DNA of 64,000 nucleotides from Claveliimonas bilis (GCF_030296775.1 NZ_AP027742.1:1364001-1428000), one strand, 5' to 3'; numbered from the stretch's first letter, positions 1-9,429 are shown. Made by a program: numbers and translations. Notes: generated by a model not told the origin, from the letters alone.

Positions 1-98
1 TGAAAAAAGGTGGATGTGGGGAATGTCAGACATCCTGTCAATCCGCTTGTAAAACTTCCTGCACAGTAGGAAATCAGACATGCGAACAGAAGAAATAG
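1..98 (+). CDS. scfA: SCIFF ribosomal peptide precursor, C-terminal part
   Basis: This is the 3' end of a small ORF entering from the left edge; the reading frame starts at base 3 and ends in TAG at 96-98. The 31 visible residues hold six cysteines (residues 5, 8, 12, 16, 20 and 27 of the visible part) with the core CGECQTSC. That is the hallmark of the SCIFF family (six cysteines in forty-five residues), the near-universal Clostridia RiPP precursor. The radical SAM maturase follows directly downstream, as is usual for this pair. The family is known to receive Cys-to-Thr thioether links; the Thr after the fifth cysteine is present. The N-terminal leader lies outside the window. Confidence 0.9.
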   Translation, partial: KKGGCGECQTSCQSACKTSCTVGNQTCEQKK

Positions 99-138
99 GA
101 ATCTGATGAACAGAAAAGATCAATAATAAGGTAATTTT

Positions 139-174
139 TGTATCGTATAGGAACCCAGGTTCCTATACGATACA
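139..174 (+). terminator. Perfect 17-bp hairpin between scfA and scfB
   Basis: Two 17-base arms (139-155 and 158-174) are exact reverse complements separated by two bases. A T-rich stretch, TTTTGTGCTTTTTT, follows at 175-188. The shape fits an intrinsic terminator or attenuator that would let the abundant peptide mRNA stop while a fraction reads into the maturase. The stem is AT-rich at its base and the T tract is interrupted, so partial termination is likely. The role is inferred. Confidence 0.6.
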
Positions 175-222
175 TTTTGTGCTTTTTTAGAGGAATTTTA
201 GCGACAGAAAGGGGTACGAAAG

Positions 223-1632
223 GTGATACATCAGTACCGTAACAATGGATATAATATTGTCCTGGATGTGTACAGCGGAGCCGTTCATCTTGTGGACGAT
301 CTGTGTTACCGGATGCTGGAGCTTTTGCAGGAAGGAAAAGAAGATCCTACCATCGAAAGTCTGGAACAGCCGGAGACAAAAGAAATGCTCCTTGAGCGAA
401 TGCAGGATACATATAAAAAGGAAGATATAGAAGATGCTCTGGATGACATTAAAGAGCTTACCCGGGAAGGACAGCTTTTTACAGAGGATGTCTATGAGTC
501 TTATGTGGGGGAAGTGAAGAAGAGAAAGACGGTTGTCAAAGCACTCTGTCTTCATATTGCCCATGACTGTAATCTTGCCTGTAAATACTGCTTTGCGGAA
601 GAAGGAGAATATCATGGCCGAAGGGCGCTGATGAGCTATGAAGTGGGCCGCAAAGCGCTGGATTTTCTGATACAAAATTCCGGCAGCAGGAGGAACCTGG
701 AGGTGGATTTCTTTGGCGGAGAGCCACTGATGAACTGGCAGGTAGTGAAAGATCTGGTGGCATACGGCAGGGAACAGGAAAAGATCCATGATAAACATTT
801 CCGCTTTACTGTAACAACCAACGGTGTGCTCCTGAATGATGAGATACAGGAGTTTATCAATAAAGAGATGGACAATGTGGTGCTGAGCCTGGACGGAAGA
901 AAGGAAATTAACGATCAGATGAGACCTTTCCGGAACGGCAAGGGAAGCTATGACCTGATCGTGCCGAAGTTCCAGAAACTTGCTGAGAGCAGAAACCAGG
1001 AGAAATATTATATCAGAGGAACTTTTACAAGAAATAATCTGGATTTTTCCAATGATATTCTTCACTTTGCAGATCTTGGCTTTAAACAGATGTCTATCGA
1101 GCCGGTAGTGGGAGAGGAATCTGATCCCTATGCGATCCGCGAAGAGGATATCCCGAAGATCTGTGAGGAATATGATAAGCTTGCTAAAATAATGATAGAA
1201 AGAGAGAAGGAAGGAAAGGGCTTTCATTTTTTCCATTTTATGATCGATCTGGAAGGAGGTCCCTGCATTTCCAAACGTTTGTCCGGCTGCGGGTCCGGGA
1301 CAGAATATCTGGCAGTGACTCCCTGGGGAGATTTGTACCCCTGTCATCAATTTGTTGGAAAAGAAGAATTTTTGATGGGCAATGTGGATGAAGGCATCAC
1401 AAAGCCGGAGATTGCCGAGGAATTTCGCGGATGCAGCGTCTACTCCAAGGAAAAATGTAAAGATTGTTTTGCAAAATTTTACTGCAGCGGCGGCTGCATG
1501 GCTAACTCTTATAATTTCCATGGAACCATCCATGATGCTTATGATATCGGCTGTGAAATGCAGCGGAAGCGTGTGGAATGCGCGATTATGATGAAGGCGG
1601 CAATGGCGCAAATAGAAGAAGAAGGAGTGTAG
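223..1632 (+). CDS. scfB: Radical SAM SCIFF maturase (thioether-forming)
   Basis: The 469-residue protein has an N-terminal RiPP-recognition-like region (about 1-95), a radical SAM core with CNLACKYC at residues 116-123 (C116, C120, C123 bind the 4Fe-4S cluster), and a cysteine-rich SPASM/twitch region from about 348 to 455 that would bind auxiliary clusters. This is the architecture of enzymes that install sulfur-to-alpha-carbon thioether links in SCIFF peptides. The precursor gene lies directly upstream and secDF follows after 3 bases, a conserved Clostridia order. The start is GTG at 223, preceded by a GAAAGGGG-like ribosome site. The product is expected in the cytoplasm under anaerobic conditions. 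Confidence 0.93.
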   Translation: MIHQYRNNGYNIVLDVYSGAVHLVDDLCYRMLELLQEGKEDPTIESLEQPETKEMLLERMQDTYKKEDIEDALDDIKELTREGQLFTEDVYESYVGEVKKRKTVVKALCLHIAHDCNLACKYCFAEEGEYHGRRALMSYEVGRKALDFLIQNSGSRRNLEVDFFGGEPLMNWQVVKDLVAYGREQEKIHDKHFRFTVTTNGVLLNDEIQEFINKEMDNVVLSLDGRKEINDQMRPFRNGKGSYDLIVPKFQKLAESRNQEKYYIRGTFTRNNLDFSNDILHFADLGFKQMSIEPVVGEESDPYAIREEDIPKICEEYDKLAKIMIEREKEGKGFHFFHFMIDLEGGPCISKRLSGCGSGTEYLAVTPWGDLYPCHQFVGKEEFLMGNVDEGITKPEIAEEFRGCSVYSKEKCKDCFAKFYCSGGCMANSYNFHGTIHDAYDIGCEMQRKRVECAIMMKAAMAQIEEEGV

Positions 1633-1635
1633 GCG

Positions 1636-3825
1636 ATGAACAAGAAGAAGGGCATAATAAGCCTGATCGCAACAGCAGCGCTGCTGGTGCTTCTTGCCTT
1701 TACCTGTTTCAAAGGCTTTGGCGAGCTGGGAACAGGGGCGACCAGAAATATTACATTGGGCCTGGACCTGGCCGGAGGTGTCAGTATTACTTACCAGGTA
1801 AAAGACGAGAATCCTACCAGTGAGGAAATGAGCGATACGATCTACAAGCTGCAGCGGCGTGTAGAACAGTACAGTACGGAGGCCAGTGTCTATCAGGAAG
1901 GCGATGACCGGATCAATATTGAAATTCCAGGCGTAACTGACGCAAATACGATCCTGGATGAACTCGGTAAGCCGGGTTCTCTGGAATTTCAGACAATGGA
2001 TGGGGAAACGGTTATCACAGGATCAGATGTAGAAACGGCTTCTGTCCAGTCCGGGCAGAACAGTACAACCGGAGCCACTGAGTATTCGGTAGAACTGGAT
2101 CTGACCGAAGAAGGAACGGATAAATTTGCAGAAGCTACCAGTGCCAATGTAGGAAGCCAGATTGCAATTATTTATGACGGGGAAACGATCAGTGCGCCGA
2201 CAGTACAGCAGGCAATCACTGGAGGACAGGCTTATATTACAGGAAACTTTACTTATGAAGAAGCAGAAAATCTCGCCTCTACTATCCGTATCGGAGGGCT
2301 GCAGCTTGAGCTGGAAGAGCTGCGTTCCAATGTGGTGGGAGCACAGCTTGGAGAACAGGCGATCAGTACAAGTCTGATGGCCGGAGCGATCGGTCTTGGT
2401 CTTGTATTCCTTTTTATGTGCTTTGTATATCTTTTGCCGGGACTTGCTTCCAGCCTTGCGCTTCTGATTTATACAGGGCTTGTTCTGGTAATTTTAAATG
2501 CATTTAATGTGACCCTTACTCTGCCCGGAATTGCAGGTATCATCCTGAGTATCGGTATGGCGGTAGATGCCAATGTCATCATTTTTGCACGTGTAAAAGA
2601 AGAGATGACAAAAGGCAAGAGTGTACGAAACGCATTGAAAGCCGGATTTCACAAGGCGATGTCAGCTATTGTAGATGGAAACGTGACAACTTTGATCGCG
2701 GCAGTCGTATTGTGGTTCCTTGGAAGCGGAAGCGTAAAAGGATTTGCACAGACTCTGGGAATCGGTATTGTTGTTTCCATGTTTACAGCGCTCGTCATTA
2801 CAAGAATGATCGTCTTTGCATTTTATGCGGTAGGACTTAAAAATGAAAAACTTTACTACCGTCCGAGAAAAGAAAGAGAACCCATTAATTTTGTGGGGAA
2901 GAAAGCGATATTTTTTACAATCTCTCTTGTAGTTATTATTGCAGGTGCCGCATATATGGGTATCAATTCCGCCAGAGGAAATGGAGCCATGGCTTATAGC
3001 CTGGAGTTTGAGGGCGGTACTTCAACCAATGTGACATTTAATGAAGACTATACGATCGATGAGATTGACTCCCAGATTGTTCCGGTTGTGGAAGAAGTAA
3101 CGGGAGACAAAAACGTACAGACACAGAAGGTTGCAGATACCAATCAGGTTATCATCAAGACTGTAACACTGGATCTGGATACACGTGAGGAATTGAATCA
3201 GGCCCTTGTAGATCAGTTCCAGGTAGACGAAAGCAAGATCACATCAGAAAACATCAGTTCCACTGTCAGCAGCGAGATGCGGCAAGACGCAGTGGTTGCG
3301 GTGATCGTGGCGACGGTATTTATGCTGCTTTATATCTGGTTCCGGTTTAAAGATATCCGGTTTGCCACCAGTGCGGTTCTGGCGCTCCTGCATGACGTTC
3401 TGGTTGTTATTGTGTTCTATGCAGCAGCGAGAATATCTGTCGGAAATACCTTTATTGCCTGCCTTCTGACAATTTTCGGATACTCGATCAATGCGACTAT
3501 TGTCATTTTTGACCGTATCCGCGAGGAGCTTAAGCTGCAGACAAAAACGACAGATCTTGCATATCTGGTCAATAAGAGTATCACACAGACACTTACCAGA
3601 AGTATTTATACTTCTTTGACTACTTTCATGACAATTGCAGTGCTGTATGTGCTTGGTGTCAGCTCCATCAAGGAGTTTGCACTGCCGTTGATGGTTGGTA
3701 TCGTATGCGGGGCTTATTCTTCCGTATGTATCACAGGGGCTCTGTGGTATGTAATGAAAACGAAGATCGGCGGAAAGAAGGCGGAAGAAGCGAAGGCCGG
3801 AAAGAAAGGAAAAAAGAAAAAATAG
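1636..3825 (+). CDS. secDF: Fused protein translocase subunit SecDF
   Basis: This 729-residue protein joins SecD and SecF in one chain, as in Bacillus. It has an N-terminal membrane anchor, the SecD signature GLDLAGGVS near residue 42, a periplasmic-side P1-type domain, a first six-helix bundle (about 245-400) with the GMAVDANVIIFAR motif, then a second SecF-type half from about 425 with EFEGGTS and a second helix bundle containing GYSINATIVIFDR. The C-terminus is very lysine-rich. SecDF uses the proton gradient to help the Sec channel finish export. It starts 3 bases after scfB and is probably co-transcribed with it. Confidence 0.95.
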   Translation: MNKKKGIISLIATAALLVLLAFTCFKGFGELGTGATRNITLGLDLAGGVSITYQVKDENPTSEEMSDTIYKLQRRVEQYSTEASVYQEGDDRINIEIPGVTDANTILDELGKPGSLEFQTMDGETVITGSDVETASVQSGQNSTTGATEYSVELDLTEEGTDKFAEATSANVGSQIAIIYDGETISAPTVQQAITGGQAYITGNFTYEEAENLASTIRIGGLQLELEELRSNVVGAQLGEQAISTSLMAGAIGLGLVFLFMCFVYLLPGLASSLALLIYTGLVLVILNAFNVTLTLPGIAGIILSIGMAVDANVIIFARVKEEMTKGKSVRNALKAGFHKAMSAIVDGNVTTLIAAVVLWFLGSGSVKGFAQTLGIGIVVSMFTALVITRMIVFAFYAVGLKNEKLYYRPRKEREPINFVGKKAIFFTISLVVIIAGAAYMGINSARGNGAMAYSLEFEGGTSTNVTFNEDYTIDEIDSQIVPVVEEVTGDKNVQTQKVADTNQVIIKTVTLDLDTREELNQALVDQFQVDESKITSENISSTVSSEMRQDAVVAVIVATVFMLLYIWFRFKDIRFATSAVLALLHDVLVVIVFYAAARISVGNTFIACLLTIFGYSINATIVIFDRIREELKLQTKTTDLAYLVNKSITQTLTRSIYTSLTTFMTIAVLYVLGVSSIKEFALPLMVGIVCGAYSSVCITGALWYVMKTKIGGKKAEEAKAGKKGKKKK

Positions 3826-3835
3826 AACAGAAGAA

Positions 3836-3866
3836 GGGGGGTGCAGTTTCGGCGCACTCCTCTTTT
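3836..3866 (+). terminator. Probable terminator after secDF
   Basis: A G-rich left arm (3836-3844) can pair with 3854-3862 to form about nine pairs, two of them G-T wobbles, with a nine-base loop and a short TTTT after it. It is a weak intrinsic terminator candidate between secDF and recJ. Confidence 0.45.
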
Positions 3867-3887
3867 GCATAGTAAGGAAGAAAAAAG

Positions 3888-5654
3888 ATGGAGCGTTGGG
3901 TTTTACTTAGAAAGGGAGCAGATTTTAAAAGTATCAGCAGAAAATTCCATATCAGTCCCTATCTGGCAGTACTTGTAAGAAATCGGGGAATTATCGGAGA
4001 TCAGGCAATACAGGATTATCTCTATGGAACGATTGCCGATCTGTATGATGGGATGCTGATGAAAGATATGGACAAAGCGGTAGAGATTCTTTTGGAAAAG
4101 ATCCGGGAGGGAGCCAGAATCCGTATCATCGGGGATTATGATATTGATGGAGTAAATGCGACTTATATATTGATGGAAGGCCTGCGGGGACTTGGGGCAG
4201 TAGTAGACATTGATATTCCGGACCGCATGACGGATGGTTACGGGATCAATCAAAATCTCATTGAGCGGGCAAAAGAAGCCGGGGCAGACACGATCATAAC
4301 CTGTGACAATGGAATTGCAGCAGCGGAGGAGATTGCCTATGGAAAGAGCCTTGGGATGACCATTGTTGTGACAGATCATCACGAGATTCCCTACCGGGAG
4401 GAAAATGGGGAGAGAAAGTATGTCCTTCCTCCGGCTGATGCAGTGGTGGACCCTAAGAGAGCGGACTGCCTCTATCCCTTCAAGGGGCTGTGCGGAGCGG
4501 CCGTTGCCTATAAACTGATGGAAGCTTTGTATGAAGCTTCGGGGAAAGATTCGGCAGATATCGATTATCTGATGGAAGAAGTGGCGATTGCAACAGTGGG
4601 AGATGTGATGGATCTTACAGGGGAGAATCGGGTCTTTGTCAGGCAGGGACTGGAAATGCTGCAGTCTACCTCTAATCTGGGACTGAAAGCTCTTATGGAA
4701 TGTACAAAGATCGATCCTGCCAGAATCAGCAGCTATCATATCGGCTTTGTCATGGGGCCCTGTATGAATGCAAGTGGAAGGCTGGATACGGCCAAAAGAG
4801 CGCTGGAGCTTCTGGATGCCGGAACAAAGGCGGAAGCGGATATTCTGGCAGGAGATCTGAAAGCGTTGAATGACAGCAGGAAAGATATGACAGAGGACGC
4901 AGTAAAGCAGGCCATGGAACTGGTAGAACAAACAGCAGCAGGGCGAGACAAAGTACTTGTCCTTTATCTGCCAAAGTGCCATGAAAGTCTGGCCGGGATT
5001 GTGGCGGGGCGTATCAGGGAATATTATTATAAGCCGGTTTTTGTACTGACAGATTCAGGAGAGGAAGTAAAAGGTTCCGGACGTTCCATCGAAGCCTATC
5101 ATATGTATGAAGAGCTGAATAAGTGCAGCGCTCTTCTGACGCGGTTCGGAGGTCATAAACTGGCAGCAGGACTGTCTCTTCCAAGAAAAAATGTAGAGCG
5201 GTTCCGTCAGGGAATCAATGCAGTCTGTACTTTGAAAGAGGAGGACATGCAGGAAAAGGTATCCATTGATATGGAGCTTCCTTTCGCACAGGTGACAGAA
5301 GAGTTTATAAAGGAACTGGAGCTGTTGGAGCCTTTTGGAAAAGGGAATCCGAAACCGGTTTTTGCGCAAAGACAAGTGGAAGTTCTCGCAGCTCGTCTGA
5401 TTGGAAAGAAGAGAAACATGCTGCGGATGCAGGTGAGGGACAGCTATGGTACTTCTATGGAGGCAGTATATTTTGGAGATGCTTCGGCTTACTTGGATGA
5501 AGTGGAACGGCATTATGGAGCGGAAGTAAAGAAGAATTTTTTTGCCGGGGCCTGTCAGAGGATACGTATGTCCGTCACTTATTATCCGGGTATCAATGAA
5601 TATATGGGAGAGAAGAGGGTACAGATTACGCTGACCCATTATCAGATCACGTAA
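3888..5654 (+). CDS. recJ: Single-stranded-DNA exonuclease RecJ
   Basis: The 588-residue protein carries the DHH phosphoesterase motifs in order: GDYDIDG (about residue 84), CDNG (about 143), TDHHE (about 164) and VDPKRADC (about 190), which ligate the two metal ions. The DHHA1 domain follows, with MNASGRLDTA and the late FGGHKLAAG motif, then a C-terminal OB-like region. RecJ degrades ssDNA 5' to 3' in recombination and mismatch repair. The length is close to usual for RecJ of Firmicutes without the long C-terminal extension. RBS AAGGAAG-like sequence precedes the ATG at 3888. Confidence 0.93.
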   Translation: MERWVLLRKGADFKSISRKFHISPYLAVLVRNRGIIGDQAIQDYLYGTIADLYDGMLMKDMDKAVEILLEKIREGARIRIIGDYDIDGVNATYILMEGLRGLGAVVDIDIPDRMTDGYGINQNLIERAKEAGADTIITCDNGIAAAEEIAYGKSLGMTIVVTDHHEIPYREENGERKYVLPPADAVVDPKRADCLYPFKGLCGAAVAYKLMEALYEASGKDSADIDYLMEEVAIATVGDVMDLTGENRVFVRQGLEMLQSTSNLGLKALMECTKIDPARISSYHIGFVMGPCMNASGRLDTAKRALELLDAGTKAEADILAGDLKALNDSRKDMTEDAVKQAMELVEQTAAGRDKVLVLYLPKCHESLAGIVAGRIREYYYKPVFVLTDSGEEVKGSGRSIEAYHMYEELNKCSALLTRFGGHKLAAGLSLPRKNVERFRQGINAVCTLKEEDMQEKVSIDMELPFAQVTEEFIKELELLEPFGKGNPKPVFAQRQVEVLAARLIGKKRNMLRMQVRDSYGTSMEAVYFGDASAYLDEVERHYGAEVKKNFFAGACQRIRMSVTYYPGINEYMGEKRVQITLTHYQIT

Positions 5655-5663
5655 GGCTTGCTC

Positions 5664-5693
5664 TTGCCAATAAAGGGGAATTAATGCTATACT
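5664..5693 (+). promoter_or_regulatory. Sigma-A promoter of apt-relA operon
   Basis: TTGCCA (5664-5669), an 18-base spacer and TATACT (5688-5693), with an extended -10 TGC directly before it. It lies just after recJ and reads toward apt. Confidence 0.7.
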
Positions 5694-5739
5694 AAAATAT
5701 AGTGTTAACTTCGGAAATATATGATAGGAGGGCTTGACA

Positions 5740-6264
5740 ATGAAGCCGATAGAAGAATATGTAACAAGTATTCCGGATTTTCCGGAAGAGGGGATTATTT
5801 TCAGAGATGTGACCAGTGTGCTGCAAGATGCGGACGGGCTGCACCTTGCAGTGGATCTGATGCAGGAGAAACTGGAAGGGATAGATTTTGACGTTGTTGT
5901 AGGACCAGAGTCCAGAGGCTTTATTTTCGGAGTCCCCATTGCTTATAATCTGAGAAAACCGTTTATTCCGGTTCGTAAAAAAGGAAAGCTTCCAAGAGAG
6001 ACAGTTTCCATTGAATACGAGTTGGAATATGGAACGGCATCTATTGAAATGCACCGTGACTCTATAAAGCCGGGAGAAAAGGTTGTGATCATCGACGACC
6101 TGATGGCCACCGGAGGAACGACAGAAGCAATCGTGAAGCTGGTGGAAGGCCTTGGAGGAGAGGTAGTAAAGATAGTATTTCTTATGGAACTGGCTGGACT
6201 GAAAGGCCGGGACAGGCTGGGTGATTATGATCTGGACTCTGTCATTATTTATCCGGGTAAATAA
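5740..6264 (+). CDS. apt: Adenine phosphoribosyltransferase
   Basis: The 174-residue enzyme converts adenine and PRPP to AMP in purine salvage. The PRPP-binding loop VVIIDDLMATGGT is near residues 106-118, and the N-terminal IPDFPEEGIIFRD segment is typical of APRT. The start is ATG at 5740, seven bases after AGGAGG (5726-5732); the longer frame opening with TTG at 5734 leaves no spacer and is rejected. It precedes relA at short distance, so salvage and stringent response genes share the operon, a common arrangement in Clostridia. Confidence 0.93.
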   Translation: MKPIEEYVTSIPDFPEEGIIFRDVTSVLQDADGLHLAVDLMQEKLEGIDFDVVVGPESRGFIFGVPIAYNLRKPFIPVRKKGKLPRETVSIEYELEYGTASIEMHRDSIKPGEKVVIIDDLMATGGTTEAIVKLVEGLGGEVVKIVFLMELAGLKGRDRLGDYDLDSVIIYPGK

Positions 6265-6314
6265 GAATTGTTTGTAGAGTGTGAAAGAAAAGGAAGAGAA
6301 AGGAGGGAATTGAT

Positions 6315-8663
6315 ATGGCGGGGATCACGACATATGAATCTGACAGCCGTAACCGGATAGCGCCGGAATCCATTATGGAAAATCAGATGCTGGGACTGGA
6401 GATCGTTGACGGACATGCAGTAAAAGCACCTGCTGATTACCAGGATCCGGATGAGCTTTATCGAATGCTGATCGGACGGATACGCAAATATCATCCTTCT
6501 ACAGATGTGTCTATGGTGGAAAAGGCATATCGGATTGCGAAGAATGCTCATGAGGGACAGTGCAGGAAATCTGGTGAGCCATATATCATTCATCCTCTGT
6601 GGGTTGCGATCATCCTTGCAGATCTGGAGATGGACAAGGAGACGATTGTGGCAGGGATGCTCCATGATGTGGTGGAAGATACTGTCATGACGGAAGAAGG
6701 GATCAAGGAAGAATTTGGAGAAGAGGTGGCCCTTCTTGTTGACGGTGTGACGAAGTTGGGACAGCTGTCCTATTCATCGGATAAACTGGAAGTCCAGGCG
6801 GAAAATTTAAGAAAAATGTTCCTGGCTATGGCAAAGGATATCCGTGTCATCATCATAAAATTGGCAGACAGGCTGCACAATATGCGGACACTGCAGTTTA
6901 TGCGTCCGGAGAAGCAGAAAGAAAAGGCAAAAGAGACTATGGACATCTATGCTCCGATCGCACAGAGACTTGGTATTTCCAAGATCAAGACGGAGCTGGA
7001 TGACCTTGCGCTGAAATATTCGCAGCCGGAAGTCTTCTATGACCTTGTGGATCAGATCAACGCCCGCAAAACAGAGCGGGAAGAGTTTGTGCAGCAGATT
7101 GTAGAGGAAGTGTCGCAGCACATTAAAAATGCAGGCATCAAAGCTGAGATCAATGGAAGAGTAAAGCATTTTTTCAGTATCTATAAAAAGATGGTTAACC
7201 AGGATAAGACGGTGGATCAGATCTATGACCTTTTCGCGGTGCGCATTATTGTAGATTCCGTCAAGGACTGCTATGCGGCTCTTGGCGTGATCCATGAGAT
7301 GTATACGCCCATACCGGGAAGGTTTAAGGATTATATCGCCATGCCTAAGGCAAATATGTATCAGTCCCTCCATACGACATTGATGAGTTCTGTGGGACAG
7401 CCCTTTGAAATACAGATCCGTACCCAGGAGATGCATAAAACAGCGGAATATGGTATTGCCGCTCATTGGAAATACAAGGAATCAAACGACGGAAAGAAGA
7501 ATGTCAAGGCCCAGGAAGAAGAAAAGCTGAACTGGTTAAGACAGATCCTGGAATGGCAGAGAGATATGTCCGACAACCGGGAGTTCTTAAGTATGCTCAA
7601 AGGAGATCTGGATCTCTTTGCAGAAGATGTATACTGCTTTACTCCAAACGGGGATGTAAAGAGCCTGCCCAACGGATCGACGCCGGTGGATTTTGCCTAT
7701 GCCATCCACAGCGCGGTGGGAAATAAGATGGTAGGCGCCAGGGTCAACGGGAAGCTGGTAAATATTGATTATAAGATTCAAAACGGAGACCGTATTGAAA
7801 TTCTGACTTCTCAGAACTCCAGAGGACCAAGCAGAGACTGGCTCAATATTGTCAAAAGTACCCAGGCGAAGAATAAGATCAACCAGTGGTTCAAAAAAGA
7901 GTTTAAAGAAGAGAATATTATCCGCGGAAAAGAGATGGTGGCCGCTTACTGCAAGGCAAAAACCATTACTTTAAGCGATATCATGAAACCGAAATACCAG
8001 GAAGTTGTGCAGAAAAAGTACGGATTTCGGGATTGGGATTCGGTTCTTGCTGCCATCGGCCACGGAGGTTTGAAAGAAGGGCAGGTTGTAAACCGTCTTG
8101 TAGAGGAATATGGAAAAGAACATAAGCAGGAGATTACAGACGAGGTTGTTCTTGAAAAAGTGGCAGAGGCTGCGAAAAACAAAGTGCATATTGCCAAATC
8201 AAAGAGCGGAATCGTAGTAAAAGGAATTGACGATATGGCAGTGCGTTTTTCCAGATGCTGCAATCCGGTTCCGGGAGACGAGATTGTTGGCTTTGTGACC
8301 CGGGGAAGGGGGCTTTCCATTCACCGGACGGATTGTGTCAACATGCTTCATCTTACAGAAGCAGAAAGAGCCCGGCTCATCGATGCAGAGTGGGAGAGTG
8401 ATGTGGCAGAGAAAGCCGGCGGCCAGTATTTGGCGGAAATTAAAATGTATGCTCATGACAGACAGGGACTTTTGATGGAAATGTCTAAAATTTTTACAGA
8501 GTGCAAAATAGATGTAAAATCTATGAATGTACGGACCAGCAAACAGGGAACGGCGACTATTGAGGCCGGATTTATCGTCCATGGACGGGAGGAGCTATCT
8601 TTGGTTGTGAAAAAATTAAGACAGCTGGAAGGCGTTATAGACATTGAGCGTGCAGTGGGATAG
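6315..8663 (+). CDS. relA: Bifunctional (p)ppGpp synthetase/hydrolase Rel
   Basis: At 782 residues this is a full-length long RSH protein. The HD hydrolase domain has HDVVEDT from H117. The synthetase domain (about 275-400) includes RFKDYIAMPKAN and EIQIRT; the RxKD form of the motif is the one seen in bifunctional Rel enzymes rather than the synthesis-only RelA. A TGS domain follows near 435-495 (VYCFTPNGDVKSLP), then a helical zinc-finger-like region with CCNPVPGD, and a C-terminal ACT domain from about 705. It makes and removes (p)ppGpp in amino-acid starvation. RBS AGGAGG precedes the ATG. Confidence 0.95.
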   Translation: MAGITTYESDSRNRIAPESIMENQMLGLEIVDGHAVKAPADYQDPDELYRMLIGRIRKYHPSTDVSMVEKAYRIAKNAHEGQCRKSGEPYIIHPLWVAIILADLEMDKETIVAGMLHDVVEDTVMTEEGIKEEFGEEVALLVDGVTKLGQLSYSSDKLEVQAENLRKMFLAMAKDIRVIIIKLADRLHNMRTLQFMRPEKQKEKAKETMDIYAPIAQRLGISKIKTELDDLALKYSQPEVFYDLVDQINARKTEREEFVQQIVEEVSQHIKNAGIKAEINGRVKHFFSIYKKMVNQDKTVDQIYDLFAVRIIVDSVKDCYAALGVIHEMYTPIPGRFKDYIAMPKANMYQSLHTTLMSSVGQPFEIQIRTQEMHKTAEYGIAAHWKYKESNDGKKNVKAQEEEKLNWLRQILEWQRDMSDNREFLSMLKGDLDLFAEDVYCFTPNGDVKSLPNGSTPVDFAYAIHSAVGNKMVGARVNGKLVNIDYKIQNGDRIEILTSQNSRGPSRDWLNIVKSTQAKNKINQWFKKEFKEENIIRGKEMVAAYCKAKTITLSDIMKPKYQEVVQKKYGFRDWDSVLAAIGHGGLKEGQVVNRLVEEYGKEHKQEITDEVVLEKVAEAAKNKVHIAKSKSGIVVKGIDDMAVRFSRCCNPVPGDEIVGFVTRGRGLSIHRTDCVNMLHLTEAERARLIDAEWESDVAEKAGGQYLAEIKMYAHDRQGLLMEMSKIFTECKIDVKSMNVRTSKQGTATIEAGFIVHGREELSLVVKKLRQLEGVIDIERAVG

Positions 8664-8689
8664 AAAATAAGATATGAGGTGAAAACAGC

Positions 8690-9310
8690 ATGAAGATAGA
8701 AAAATTTGTCACGGGAATTATCAGTACTAATTGCTATGTCGTTTCCAATGAAGAGACAAAAGAGGCCGTCATTGTCGACCCGGCTGCATGCCCGCCTTCC
8801 ATCCTCAATTATATAAAAGAGGAAGAACTGAAAGTAACGGCCATTTTACTGACGCATGGCCATTTTGACCATACGATGGGAATAGGAGGCTTTCTTGAAA
8901 AGTTTCCTGTGCCGGTTTATGTACATGAGAAGGAAGAAGACACCCTGAAGGATCCGGCGCTGAACCTCTCCGGGATTTATACAGCAGGATTCACTTTTTC
9001 CGATGTTACCTATATCAGGGACAATCAGGTGTTATCCCTTGCCGGATATGACTTCCTTGTACTCCATACGCCGGGCCATACACCTGGAGGAGTATGTTAT
9101 TATGTGGAAAAAGAAAAAGTGCTGTTCAGCGGAGATACTCTGTTTCAGGGCTCTGTGGGAAGAACCGACTTCCCCAACAGCAGCATGTCAGATTTAGTTC
9201 GCGGGATCCGGGAGAAGATTTTCACTTTGCCGGACGATGTGAAAGTGTATCCGGGACATATGGGCGAGACTATGATCGGTTACGAAAGAGAACATAATCC
9301 GTTTGTTTAA
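8690..9310 (+). CDS. Metallo-beta-lactamase fold hydrolase (glyoxalase II-like)
   Basis: The 206-residue protein has the metal-binding motif THGHFDH with H56, H58, D60 and H61, a second histidine in HTPGHTPGG and the aspartate in FSGDTLF, plus a late histidine in YPGHM. This is a compact form of the glyoxalase II/YcbL-type hydrolase. It sits between relA and hemZ, a common Lachnospiraceae order; the natural thioester or other substrate cannot be read from sequence. It is cytosolic, with no signal peptide. Confidence 0.85.
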   Translation: MKIEKFVTGIISTNCYVVSNEETKEAVIVDPAACPPSILNYIKEEELKVTAILLTHGHFDHTMGIGGFLEKFPVPVYVHEKEEDTLKDPALNLSGIYTAGFTFSDVTYIRDNQVLSLAGYDFLVLHTPGHTPGGVCYYVEKEKVLFSGDTLFQGSVGRTDFPNSSMSDLVRGIREKIFTLPDDVKVYPGHMGETMIGYEREHNPFV

Positions 9311-9361
9311 CGCAACTTGGGACGTAACAAACTTTAAAAGTGTTACGTCCCAAACTGCGTT
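9309..9361. repeat. Large inverted repeat between MBL gene and hemZ
   Basis: Left arm 9309-9329 and right arm 9341-9361 are 21 bases each and complementary except for two adjacent mismatches. The 11-base centre is AT-rich. The core is TTGGGACGTAACA and its complement. No T tract follows, so it is not a normal terminator. It could be an mRNA stability element or a remnant of a short mobile repeat. Confidence 0.75.
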
Positions 9362-9364
9362 AAT

Positions 9365-9405
9365 CCCTGGGTAAAATTGCGAAATACCCCGGGTAAAACT
9401 GCGAA
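9365..9405. repeat. Tandem 19-base direct repeat
   Basis: Two 19-base copies (9365-9383 and 9387-9405) match at 17 positions and lie 22 bases apart. They share GGGTAAAA and TGCGAA. They sit just upstream of the hemZ ribosome site, directly after the inverted repeat. The role is unknown. Confidence 0.7.
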
Positions 9406-9429
9406 GGTGAAAGAAAGGCTGTAAATATT

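Noticed and set aside
187-1611. Long minus-strand open frame opposite scfB
   Set aside because: No ribosome site; it mirrors a well-supported + strand gene with clear motifs. The same holds for long antisense frames opposite recJ, hemZ, aspS, hom, nadE and glgX.
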